Notes under the pieces: generated by a model
The model's database searches: none
What the model saw: only the letters and a program-made list of their open reading frames with translations
Told to the model about the DNA's origin: nothing
In this document: one piece after another, positions 38,001 to 49,763 of the stretch
How the letters are laid out: each line of letters starts with the position of its first letter
How positions within the stretch are numbered: position 1 is the first letter of the stretch
Made by a program: the position numbers and the translations under genes
Source: Phalacrocorax aristotelis
Taxonomy: Eukaryota; Chordata; Aves; Suliformes; Phalacrocoracidae
Reading direction: 5' to 3'
DNA: 64,000 bases
Assembly (NCBI RefSeq): GCF_949628215.1
Contig: NC_134282.1
Coordinates: 6,905,223-6,969,222 of the forward strand

Positions 38001-41000
38001 TAGGTTGCTTTGCCTTTGGTCAGATCACGTCTCTAGGACACTTCAAAACTAGGATGGCTCTGTATCATACATAGTAAAATACAGTATTCTCAAAACTACC
38101 TGCATTGTAAAGGAATTAATAACAAACAGGCACGCAGATCCCCAGCCTATTATACACACCAAAGGAACCAATTTATTCATCCAGTTTATGCTCTTAACGT
38201 TCGATGACATCTTGATGAGCTCCTAGAACAGCTCAAACAGGAATTCTCCCCAAAGCATGGAACTGTCCAAAACTGCTTCTTAATATCCCCATCTACATGT
38301 TCACCAGGCCTGCATGCCGTACTACGATGGGTCTATGCTATAGACAGCAGTCCATGCTTTACATAGCGGGGCAAACAACCATTTGCTGGAATTTAATAAT
38401 TAAATTTTCATTCTTTTGGAAAGAAAATAAGTTAAGACAAATAGTTAGAAGGGAGAGGAGATATTTAATCCAGAACTTACTTCAGTTAATCACAAAGTAA
38501 ATAGACTATATTTTCCAGGCCAGTCATAATAGTAATTTGGTCTTTTTATTTGTCATTTATAGTTGAGAGCACCATTCTGAGGTTCTGTGTTCCCTTGGTT
38601 ATATTTCACGGGCCAGCACTCCGCACCGCACGCATGTAATGGAGAATTTTATTTCGCTTCTTAACAAAATCGGAACACAAGACTCTCTCGGGTTGACTAA
38701 AGGTAACTTTTTTTTTTTTAATTTATGGTCTCTGGAGAATAAGTGACCTTTATTGCTGCTCTACAACTCTGTTTTATTGATGTTTCCTTTGCATATTGCA
38801 AAGCGGTGTTTACTCTCATCAGTTATTACTGCTTTCACTTACAGTATTTAGCGGGAAAGCAAAGAAGCAAGATGGACAAGGGTTTAGGGAAACGTAAAGC
38901 TCAGATCACTGTATTAACCACTGTACATTTTTAATATCCTTCATTAGCTTGTATAGAGTGGGAAAAAATAACGCCTCGTTATATTTTAGCACAGATAGCA
39001 CTCAGGAGTAAAACATTACACAGAAAAGTTTGGACTCACAAGCATTCCATTTGCCAGACTTCATTCCTGATTACATTTGGTCTAAATTATTTTCATAGTC
39101 TTATGCCTGGCTGAAGTTTTAGTCCATGTGTAGGGTTTAGTTAAAAGCACTAGAAAGGGGAGATACGGCTTTAAATCTGACGATGAGTCAGTACCTTTGA
39201 TTTGCAATTTAGCATGCAGCATAGGAAAACAATTTTAAGTCTGGAAAAGTTCCCAGCTGGAGGCATCGAACTATTTGTGTACAAGTGTATGGGAAAACTG
39301 TTTATTCGGTATGGACTGCATCTCCAATTAATTTATGAGTATTGTAGTACTTGCGTAGATGATTGACAAAACCAGACACTGTTTCTATCTAATAATGTTC
39401 AAAAGGTACACATATTATAAGTCAGAATAGTAGAATTTAGTACAAAGCAGCGCTGTCAGGACTATGACTGCCCACACATTTCTCAGTAAGCAATTAGAAG
39501 GTTTCTATTTAACAAACTGGAATTGCAGCCATCTTGCTCTGAAGCTGGATACCTGAAAGTCCCAAAGCCCTGGTCTGACTGAGGCTTTCAGTGTTTGGGG
39601 GTCTGAGACACGGTAAGAAAAAACCCCAAGACTCTCAACACAAAGGGACTTCCTTAATTTTACCCCTGGCATGGTTAGATCAGTGTTGGCAGTTCTAATA
39701 CCGCTAATAATTTCTGAGTAGTGTCACAGCCAGTGTGTACTGCAGGTTTCCTTCCTCCTGCTCAGCACTTCTTACTGCTTATGTAGGACTCCTAGCATTC
39801 TCAGACTGTAAAACCAGAGAGGAAAATTACAGTCCCACACAGTCGCATGCACAGCGGCACTAACACTTTGCTTCTGCTGTTCTTATTGAGAAGTCAGCAG
39901 TACAAGCCCTGACACAGTTTGCTCGCCCCAAATTATATAAAGTACCAATTTAAAAAAAGCTGACTCCTCTCTCTGGCTTTTGACATTGGAAGAAAGCTTT
40001 TCCCCCTCAGTAAGTAAAGGGAACTCTTAAGGAGGGTAGAAGGATAACATGTCTTGACCCCTTTAATAGGGGTCCAGAGATCCAAGACGAGTGTTACCTT
40101 TGGGGGAAAAAACCCAAATACAAACTCTCCGCAAAGAAACCCCGTACTACATCTGTCCTGGTCCCTGTGTTAAGTTTTTGCACATCCTAAGAGCTGGGCT
40201 TCCTGCCTGTCCTTCCCTTTAAAACCCGTGCTGAAGAGCCGTGACACTGTGCATCATTTCCAGCAGTAGCGATGTCTTTGGCACTTTTTAGGTTTGGTGG
40301 GTAACATTTGTGCTACCAGTGCTTGCAGAGAACTACATGGCTGTGAGAAATGACAGCTAGGTGAAATTCTTGTTCATAAATGATGTCCAATGGGACTATC
40401 TCCTGCTTTCCCAGCAGAGAGTGAGAAGGGGCATTATGTGCTGGCAGAGCCTGAAGCTTGCCTACCCAGGACTCAGTGCTTGTAAGTTTGTGGGCATTTT
40501 CTTGGGTTTAAGTGTTCTGACCTACCTGCAGTACTGCTTGCAGTCAGTTGCGTGACCCTGCCACATGAGTATGGATCAAAGGATAAACCGACTGCAGGGC
40601 AAGTGCTTGCAGGTTCCCCCAGTCCAGCACTCCCAAACTCTTGGTGCTGGAGAGAGTAATAAATAAATAAAAAATAATTTAAAAAAAATTAATATGTTCT
40701 TTGAACAACAGGATTTATCTTTCTTGCATGAACACTTTCTTCCTGCTCCCCCCAAATACTTCTCATGCCCTGAAGGTTTCCTAAGCTGCACTAGATGGAG
40801 AAACTGATGCATCTGAAACCAGAACAGTCCTTTTAAGACTGTGACCATGACACCTCTTCACCAAAAAGCTAATTTAGCACTTCTCTGAACATTCCCAACT
40901 CCCCTTACAACTTCTAACTCCCCACAAAACACTCAAGATAGCATAATTCAATGTCTGAAAGCATTAGTCTTATATTTGATCCAATATTTGTGTTAAAAAT

Positions 41001-42658
41001 GGGTTGAAAACATATAAGCCACCTAAATCAATAAGTATCTACAAATTAAAGAATACCTTTAAGATGTAAATACCCACAAAGAATGATTTCATCTGGATCA
41101 CTGCAATTCATGCTTCCCACAGGCACTCAACAAATCCTTCTTCTCTGTTGACAGCCCCGCACGCTCTGTGCCACGTACAATGCTCTGACACATCCACACC
41201 ACTCTGAACCACTCTCCCCAGAGTGACCACGCTATACTTCCCACAGATTTTATAGTTTTCAATTTTCTTGCATAAGTCCTCTATAATCTCGCGCCCTGAT
41301 TCCTTGCTATATTTCAATACATGCCACCTGTAAATCAATTTCCCTTTCTTCAAAAATCGTTGTCGTCATCTTAAACGCCAGCATCTCTGCAACTGCTTGA
41401 AATTGCAGCTCAATTTCTGTGTCATTTTAACCTCACAATTTTACCTTTAAAATGATGCCAAACTTCAGCCAAAATATGCATTGCTTGCTACTCCTGCCAC
41501 TTTCACCAATCTTTTACTATTTGTGGGTTTTTTTTTTTTAGGCTTTTTGTTTCAAATACTGTGAGAAAACAGAATTGAGGGGACAAATTACCCTGTCCAC
41601 AGCTGAAGGTGTGAACCACATTACACAGAAGAACAGATCTTTAAATGCAAACATACATACCTCAGCGGTGGATTTGGTGCTATAGTGGTAACAATGGCGG
41701 AATTTTAAGCAGCACAATGACTGCAGAGATACACCAGGAAAAAGAAACCTTGCCAACCATGTGTTGTGCTTTAACACCTATACTGCTTACTTTAACTACA
41801 CTATTTCTTTACAAGATGACTCATGGGTCAATCCACAGACACGGGGATACTGCCCTTCCTATTTTCTGTGGTCTTGTTCAGAGAGCAGCAATGGAATAGA
41901 GCATTGTGAACAAAAGCAGAAGTTTTGCTTCCAGGAAACCCTCACCGGCTTCTTCTCGTGAATAAATGTCCTTTTCCCAGTCAGCTGTAATTAAAGCCTT
42001 CGACAGACACAAAAGAGGGGTCAGGATTTACTTAAGAAATATTCATCTGGAAGGGACTTCAGAATGGAGAACTGCATTAAAAAGTTGGACACGAAACATG
42101 AAACAGATTTCTTCACTCTTTTTATCCCCTTCATTCTCCTTAAAGTGTAATATAGACGTTTTGTCCAGATTATTTTTTTATAGCGTGCTTCAGAAAAGTA
42201 GTTCACTGAAATGTCTGACCAGCCTTTTCTGATGGAAAATTAAATTGGTTTCATTTTTACTGTGTTCTAAAGCTGGTCTTTTTGTTTATTAATTTATTTT
42301 TGAGTAGAGACATTTGAAAAAGAATCAAGAAAGTTCATTAAAGGCATTAAAGCTTTTCAGAATGGTTTTCTACAGAAATTTTTCAAACCAAACAATGAAT
42401 AAGTGATCTAGAGAATGGGACTTTTTTTATATACCTTTCTTTTGCTGAGCTGGGGCTCTTTGCACTGGTTACTTGCTGTGGAGGGTGGGATGGGAAGGTT
42501 GGTTTTTGGTATGTGCCTGACGGTGAAGGGTTTTGCCAAAGCTTCGTCCGTTTGCTAAATCAGCTCTCTTCTGACCAACACTGCCTGAATCATCACTGTG
42601 GTGTGCTCTGCAATGCCATACAATTAACGTGACGAATAAATGGCACCAAAGAGTACGT
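32036..42658. other. AT-rich gene-free stretch
   Basis: No gene or recognised transposon is visible in more than 10 kb. There are only T/A homopolymers (for example around 34087-34108, 35803-35813, 38709-38719 and 41528-41540) and scattered chance ORFs. The segment 38580-38700 has several CpG and a non-repetitive composition. Confidence 0.5.
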
Positions 42659-42712
42659 ACATGCATGCATTTATACATACACACACATACACATATATAT
42701 ATATATATGCAC
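42659..42712 (+). repeat. ATGC/CA/(AT)n compound microsatellite
   Basis: An ATGC, TACA and CA simple repeat is followed by a perfect (AT)8 at 42693-42708. Confidence 0.9.
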
Positions 42713-42910
42713 AGGTTTTTTTTAACCCAAGCAAACTTCAGCTTTTCCTTTCTGAACTTTCTGGAACTGTGACCTGATTACAGCTTGACATAACTAGTAA
42801 GAAATCTATCAGGATTGAGTTTGGCTAACAAAGTTAATTTACTTTTTAGTAATTGCATACCACCGGTATTATTTAGTGAAAGAGGGCTGAGACAATCTTA
42901 CCCCCACTCT

Positions 42911-43012
42911 GTAGAAGTGACACTTCAGGGCATGGTTTAAGAGACATAGCTGACAGTTGGACTTGATAATCCTAGAGGTCTTTTCCAACCTTAATAACTC
43001 TATGATTCTACA
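42911..43012 (+). mobile_element. CR1 LINE, 3' end fragment
   Basis: The segment gttggacttgataatcctag, then aggtcttttccaacctta and ctctatgattcta, is the diagnostic tail of bird CR1 elements. The fragment is severely 5'-truncated, as is usual for CR1, and ends in the ATTCTA-type terminal repeat instead of poly(A). The left limit, set at gaagtgacacttcagg, is approximate. Confidence 0.85.
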
Positions 43013-44396
43013 CATTTCAGAAATACATACCAGAAAGAGAAAATGTGCACATACATATATGAGATGCAGCTTAAATGTAAAAAGCTCAAAAACTCTTACA
43101 ACTCTCCAAAAACCAGCTTCCCCCAACTCCAGCTCAAATTTTTGCTCCACCAAGACATACAGAAGTCTCCAGTATATTAGCTTTCATCAGTGGGATCACC
43201 GTTAAAGAAACTTTGTGGAGGATAAAGATGGAGATCAATGAAAGCATGGATTTAGAAAAGGAAATTAAACAATTTGAGAAGGATTACCGCAACGGACCAG
43301 CTAATGAAAGCCTAACAAAGCTCTGGAAAAGTAAAAATGCACCTGATTTACATTTATATTGTGATTTTTGGCAATTGTTTTTGTATTCTTCCTTAATTAT
43401 TCTGTGTAAGACTATTTTATTACCCTAAATAAGAAATAATAAAATATGGCAATTACTCTATATTTGAAAATGAAGATAAAGAAGCAGGGTCTGACATCAA
43501 AGTCTGCTTTCTTAAAGATCTAAAGAACTAAACAGAATTTAAAAACTGAAAATGATCTCTGGAAGCTTTGCAGCATTGCCGAGTACTCGCACAGATCAGG
43601 ATCATGGGAAAACAAAACTGAATTCCAACAGAGCAGAACAAAAAACGGGCTTTATTCTGAACGGAATTACTCTCCCGGTGCCTTGGGGGATGCCGTGACT
43701 TTGCCGGCGGAGACGTGCTGGAGCAACACTGTCATCCCTGCCTGCCCCAAGGGCCGTGCTGCTGGCACCGCACCGGCAGGAATGGTTTCATTTCATACAA
43801 GAGAGGCTTCTTAAGCATGTAACCATGAAATATTCCTAGCTACCCTCCTCTTCCTCATCACTCCTTTGTCGCCTCTCACCACCAGGCAGCTTCTGCCCTG
43901 CCCCAAGGAGGCACTGGGTGCGCGGGCAGCTTTAGCGATGCCTGCAACAGGACAGTTTCTGCGTGAAACACAGACGAGAGAATATCTGCCTCACGGGAAG
44001 CAAGATCAGCAAGATCAGGGGAAACCAATGTGCAGGTACCCAAACTACTGGGTCATTTAAAAAAACATAACTCCATCGGTTGCCCCATCCCCTGCTACAG
44101 TAGGAGCGAGGTGCAGATCTCAGCCCTAAAAGTCTTCAGACGCAGCCGCTGTATCTTTGTCACTGAAGTCTTCACACTGAAGAAAGAGGAGGGCTTACAG
44201 GTTTGCTCTGTCCTCAGCATACCTCAATATAAATACAAATGAAGTTTTTCCCCTTTCTATTTTTTCTGATAATACCTCAAACATTTTCTGGGGGAGAGAA
44301 AAATATTCCTTAGGTTTCCTGGAAAGAGATATCGATTTAAGCTTTAAATTGTACACTCTTGATTATTTTGGTTTTGTTTTTTTTTTTTCCCCCCAG
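43013..44396. other. Gene-free stretch with a GC-rich patch
   Basis: The segment 43670-43960 is GC-richer with CpG, but lacks splice signals or an assignable ORF. The tract at 44371-44396 is an exceptionally long pyrimidine run (T then C) ending in cag. Confidence 0.4.
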
Positions 44397-44483
44397 GGTC
44401 CTATAAGTCAAATAACATTTCTGGTAAATGGAAAGACAGATCCATCTCTCTGGGCCAGCTGCAATTTGATATTTATATTGGAT
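44397..44483 (+). CDS. Candidate internal exon, 87 bp, unidentified
   Basis: The acceptor is very strong: about 25 pyrimidines and cag. The donor is GAT|GTGAGTG, a full match to GTGAGT. The length is exactly 29 codons, and two frames are open. The phase-0 frame contains GPISQITFLVNGKTDPSLW. The phase-1 frame contains SNNISGKWKDRSISLGQLQ and has slightly more coding-like third positions. Neither peptide is recognised, and no partner exon with clear phase match was found nearby. It may be an exon of a large gene with distant neighbours, an alternative exon, or a pseudo-exon of the kind common in introns. Confidence 0.3.
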
Positions 44484-45300
44484 GTGAGTGAACTCTGCTA
44501 TTGAACAGCTCACACAACCTCATGGTAACTTCTGATTTAATGCCGAATATATTGCTAAGTAAAGTATGACTTGAAATAAACCTTATGCCTTTATGCATTG
44601 AGTTTAATATTTCATGGCTTGTTCTCAAAGTAGAAAATATTTATCTACAGGATGGAGAAAATAAGTGTGTCAGAAGAAAGCAAGGCTGAAAAGCTTAAGG
44701 ACTATGCTGGTGTTAACCATCACGAATGCTTAAAAAAAATTTGCTTCCAACAACACATTAAGTGTTCAAAAGAGCTGGAATTTACTATGCCGCTTTGGTA
44801 TATACATGTATAAAAAAATAGTCTGGTACAAAAAGTTTTCAAAGTTTAGGAAAAACAGTACAAGAAAATATATATGGGCCTAAATCCTTTGAGAAAAAAA
44901 AAATGCATATGTATGAAGGCTCTGTGACCTAGCTAGTTATCTACATAATTCCCTTTTTTAAAAAATTTTAAAAAAAGACCACCAAACCTGAGGTAAGACA
45001 ACAGTTACATGCTGAAGGCTGAATTTTGTTATTTTGTCACTAAGAAGACTGAGATAATTGTACATACAAGGAGTTGGGTGTCAAAGAAAAGCAGCCCATC
45101 ATCATTTCTCATGCATACACACGTTTGTAAATATAGAAAAGAAAAATTGGACATTTCAGCTAAACTGACTCATGCCAACCCTTAGCCACATCCTTTTGTG
45201 GGATCAAATTAGGTACTCCGGTGTGGTTTTGTACTTCAGTGACTGCAATTTATGTAACTATCTTACACTAGCAAGTCTTTCGCTGCATTTTGTTCCTTTA
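44484..45300. other. AT-rich gene-free stretch
   Basis: Nothing recognised apart from short homopolymers. Confidence 0.45.
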
Positions 45301-45500
45301 CACGAAAAATACGTCACGCCTCCAGAATCCACCCCTGCTTTGAAAGGGTGCTGCTCGCACACCCGGGGAGAGGCTGCCCTTTCTCGCAGATGAGCGGAGA
45401 CCGCAGCGAGGGGCGACGCGTTATCAGCCCGCGCATTTCGTTTACAAGCCGCTGTGCGAGTGATAACATTTAACTCTGCACGAAATGAGATAACGTTACA
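45301..45500. promoter_or_regulatory. Small CpG-rich patch with three GATA motifs
   Basis: About twenty CpG lie within 200 bp in otherwise CpG-poor DNA. Three WGATAA motifs lie within 73 bp: TTATCA at 45421-45426, TGATAA at 45461-45466 and AGATAA at 45488-45493. A TACGTCA element, close to a CRE, is at about 45310-45316. No transcript structure is visible, so it could be a distal enhancer, a small orphan CpG island, or a promoter of an unseen transcript. Function is inferred from composition only. Confidence 0.35.
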
Positions 45501-48289
45501 AACCTAAACGGGTTGAATGAAAGATGAAGTAACCTGTGTACAAACCAGACAATTTCAAGCAGCAGCGCGGAGGAGCAAGAGCAGCGCTCTCATTCCCTCC
45601 CCTGCCCCAGGCTGGGGGAAGAAGGCGTTTGGCAGAGCTGAAACCCGCTGAATGAGTTCCTGTATCTGGGAAATGGGATGTGGTTCCCATTCGCTTGCGC
45701 TTACAGATCAGTTTTGTTTTGTAATATAGATGAGCCCTCCAATATCTAAAATATTTCTAAATTACCAAAACAGGCTTCCATTATTTTTAACTGAAGCCAA
45801 TGCAGTCTGGATTATAGTTTTATTTATTATTATTTAATGAGCATGCACAAGCGCTTTTGCTGCTCAGAATATTGTTCCATAAAAGTTCCTTCGCAGCGAT
45901 GACTCCTGTTATTTAAATTGCAATACTTCAGGGCGACTAAGTTTTTTAAGGGAAGTTTTCCGAATGCCATAGAAAAGCAGACAGAAAAGGTAATATTTTC
46001 ACATAGTTCCATTTTGCGATTTAAATTATCAAAATTCAGAGAAAAAATAATTTTAGAAACACGAATACACATTTCTGAAGCAAAATTATACTCTTCAGTG
46101 TTGAAGTTTCTAAGATGTCTGTCACCTTCACTAAGACCAGATCTCTGAGTCACTAAAAATTCAAATTATCATGCGTGTGTCACAAAAAAATATTGTAGAA
46201 CAAAACCCGCCATAATCCAGTGAAAAGAAATTTCTTGGAAGCCTTCTGACTGGTAAATCGGAGCAAAATATATTTCATGGTTATTAAAAGTGTATCAGTC
46301 AACCAGTTTTATAAACCAAAGAACTTAAAAAAAAAACCCCATAATCTGGATCCAGACCTGCTAATAATTTAAAAAGAGGAGGTAGGAAGGCCAATAAATT
46401 TAATGACCTGTTAAGGCAACATAACATATACACATGAGCACAGGATGTTTGTAATTCCAGATCGCTTCCTGGTATCGTTAGCACAACATTCTGAGCAGGT
46501 TTAGCTGTCCTAACCTTAAAATACATTTATTCATGGCAGTCTGTGCATGATCTACTTTCATGTCCCAATATGATTATTTTTTTGTTGCCATACACTAGAG
46601 ATGGTATATTTTGAGTCCAGTTCAGAAAACAATGTATTCATAAAATCATGATCACATCTTTCTGCCTAGAAGCAAATCAAACACAAAGTTAATTTGGAGC
46701 CATTGTCATGCATTTAGTCTTTTCCTGTCCCCTGATGAATTACAAAGTCTGATCACCATCAGACTGCTCTGGGTAGCGAGAGCCCAGAAGGACAGAATTT
46801 TGGTAACAAAGATGACAAATCTGTCTAACTTTAGGCAAAATGATTACATTTATAATAGAAGCATGTCAATGGAATCAGAGACTGAATCTAAACGATGGTA
46901 TTTTCTGTGTTCATATTGAAGCAGACCGTTTTGGAAAAATAATGCAGAAATTTATAGGTTGGGTTATTTCATGTTCTCCTATTGACAATATCTTAATTAT
47001 TGCCTATACAAAAAAAAGAGTGCTTTTGTTGACAGAATATCCTTGATGTTCCGTTCACATCCCCCCAGAATTAAAAATAATTCTCACATGTATAGCACTG
47101 AGTTTAAGAAACAGATTTTGGTCAGCCATTAGACAACACGTACAAGTAAAAGTCTTCCAGCTAGCTAAACACATCAGACCAGCACACAGCAGTTTCTCCA
47201 TTTGATCTTGATGGTTTGGGCATATAGAATATATTGAGAAGGGGTTTAATCTCTTTATATCAGAGCTGAGAAATAAAACCCTGTCATCCTCATTCAAGTC
47301 TCACATCCCCATCTGCTCTGCTTAACTTCTGAATACATCAGAAACCTGGAGAAGACTGTGTTTAGATACGATGAAAAAAGCAAAAGCTGGTGGGGAAAAT
47401 TAGCGAACGCCATTAACATAGGACTTTGATATCAACATGCACTATAAATCTGCAACCATAGCCCAAGCATCACGTGGAATTAAAAAAAAAAAACAACGTT
47501 AAACATACTTTCCTGTAGATTTGCTCCTTCTGCCTGCAAGTTGCAGTATATTCAGATCACCAAGCTGTGCTGAATAACCTCACGTTGATTTAATTTTTAG
47601 TAAATGCCTAACTGCTGCTAAAATTCTTTCATCTGTACAGCTGTCCTTAGCACTGCGCCCAGTGGGGAGGGGGGTTTTGTCTGGGGAACAGGCTAAAGAC
47701 GATGCACAAGAACTCGTTTAACACCTATATGCACAGCAGTGGTTCTAAATAAAGTCTTCCTATCAGCTACAGTTCAACACCAGCCAGCAGCATCGCCAGC
47801 TGCTTGAACAGTCATCCAGAGTTAGTACAAACTTCAGGTACACCTAAATATTTTGCTTGAAGGTGTTGCAAACGGTGAGACGCTGCCAGCCCCACGGACA
47901 GGGAAGACTCACAGTCAGATGCCTGAAGCTACGCTTATGGAACTGCCTGACCTACTGAAGCTGAAGATAACGTAAGGTTTCTGCAGTGTTTACAAAGTCA
48001 ACTAGCAGCTCTACTACAGGTCAGGATTTTCTATTTAAAGTTTTCTATAATTTTCTCTGAAGGATTTGTGGTGACAGAGATTCAGGAAGATATATATTAT
48101 TTACCAAGTCTGAACTAAAAGAGAAAAGGTCAAAGCTTGGCCAAAGCTCAGACTTCCTGGCATTTTCTAATGTAAGCACAGAGAAGAGTTGGCAAACTCC
48201 TCCTCATGAGATTTCTCTATGACGGAGCTCAGCTCACAAAATTTCAGGTGAATTTAACCGGAGCCTGACCTGTCATCGTTTTATAACAG
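45501..48289. other. Gene-free stretch
   Basis: No gene or transposon recognised. The longest ORF (107 codons, - strand, 45830-46153) has no domain. Confidence 0.45.
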
Positions 48290-48307
48290 AACCACATATC
48301 TGTGGTT
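48290..48307. promoter_or_regulatory. Palindromic RUNX-type motif pair
   Basis: AACCACA (48290-48296), a 4-bp spacer, then TGTGGTT (48301-48307) form a perfect 7-bp inverted repeat of the RUNX recognition sequence. The surrounding 48240-48600 is repeat-free, with mixed composition and several TAATTA-like sites. Binding is inferred from motif only. Confidence 0.35.
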
Positions 48308-49744
48308 TTATGACATTTTATGGCAGCCTCTCAATTAAGCTGCGACAATGACCGCTTGTTATTTATATTGCAAAAGAGTTTGAAGAGTGTGCTCTGCCAG
48401 GGGCTGTATGAAGGGGTAGGAAAGTGCCGTGGCAGCGAGGAGATCTCGCAATATAATTACTGCTGTTAGAACACCTCACGCACAGCATTGTTCACAAATT
48501 AGCTTGGTAGCCCAAACTTTTAATGACCTTTTAACTTGCGTGGGAATAATTTCGGCAGCAGCCCTTTTTAGTTTCTGTAATTAAAGTCATTTAGAAGTTT
48601 TAACTAGAAAGCACACTTAAGGCACACAAACTGATAAAGGGGAACATAGCTTCAAGAGCTTTCGCCCCCCCCCCATGCAGAGCTCCCACTGTGTCAGAAA
48701 ATTACAGAATGTCCATCTTTCAATTTGGCTCGGCAACAAAGGATTTCCACCTACTCACTCCATGCTTTTCATATTTTTAGTTCTAAATCTGGATGCTTTA
48801 ATGGAAAAAAAAATGAAATATGCTGCTATGAATATGTGCCAATATTAAATGGGAACAGAGAACTGGAAGAAAGTTTGGAGTACAAGGAAGCCAAGAAACC
48901 ACATGGGGCCACTCCCCTGGTTTAAGTGCTGAAGCATTTGTGCGCTTCAATGTTTGTTTTTTTTTCTTATTATGCTTCTCTAATTAGTTTTTGAGGATGC
49001 TGTATTTGTTATGCCATTTTAAAATTGATTTGGATATTGATTTCTTTCCATATAAACATGATTGCTTGCCATTCAAAGATCCACGTGCAAGTTTAACTGC
49101 AAACCTTTCTTTTGAATAGGCCAATGAAAACATTTAAAGAACCAGGTTTTAAAGATGCTGAAGCAATGAAAAACACAGACAGGTGTCAGGAGCGATTTTC
49201 AAAGTCTAATTGTTTAAACACACTGTGGGAATCGGCTACTCTTGTATTGTACATTGGTACAGAAATCATGCAGCCTAAATATCTTTACAGAAGTGCCCCA
49301 AAGAGCTAAATTTTGATTTGTTTTTATATGATGCTCGCTGTAGATGCTGACTGACCTCCAAATGACGTACATCAATTCCAAGCAAAAATAATTCAGAAGT
49401 ATTTTTAAGCCACTAATTTAATGCAGTAAACACAAAACCCACTGATATTCGAAATGAATTTTAGCACTTGGTAGGACAATTGAAAAATATAAATTCAAAC
49501 TCATTATAAAAATATTTGCAAGTATAAGTAAGTATAAAAGAATTAATCCATGACATTCTACTACGATCTGCCTAAAGTGTATAGACAGCTATAGTTACCA
49601 AGGAAGGCAGGAGGTGAGACTGGGCTTAACTTTGGCTTTTAAATGTGTGTCTATGAACTTTCCCTCCAGTGTCAACATTCTGCAAATTAAAAGCTACCAG
49701 AAATGTTTAAAATCAAACATTATTTTGTAAATCAAGCAACATTC
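48308..49744. other. Gene-free stretch with weak exon-like ORFs
   Basis: A 10-C run lies at 48665-48674. Frames after acceptor-like sites near 48779 and 49119 encode Lys-rich peptides, for example MKTFKEPGFKDAEAMKNTD, and end at TAA/TAG codons. They lack recognised domains and convincing donors or poly(A) sites. Confidence 0.35.
49120..49309 (+). other. Weak exon-like ORF
   Basis: A pyrimidine-rich acceptor (tttcttttgaatag, AG at 49118-49119) precedes a frame of about 63 codons ending at TAA 49307-49309. An internal GACAG|GTGTCA could act as a donor. The codons are AT-rich and the peptide is not recognised. It may well be chance. Confidence 0.12.
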
Positions 49745-49763
49745 ATATATATATATATATATA
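49745..49763 (+). repeat. (AT)n microsatellite
   Basis: Nine perfect AT units. Confidence 0.9.

Noticed and set aside
42045..42080. ggaagggacttcagaatgg as a CR1 fragment
   Set aside because: Only a short match to a CR1 motif, with no supporting flanking similarity.
43213..43428. 71-codon ORF with a Lys/Glu-rich helix-like stretch resembling a LINE-1 ORF2 linker
   Set aside because: Similarity is only compositional; no flanking LINE-1 motifs are visible and LINE-1 is rare in birds.
47664..47690. G-rich run as a second G-quadruplex
   Set aside because: The runs are separated by a loop longer than 7 bases, and only three strong runs are present.
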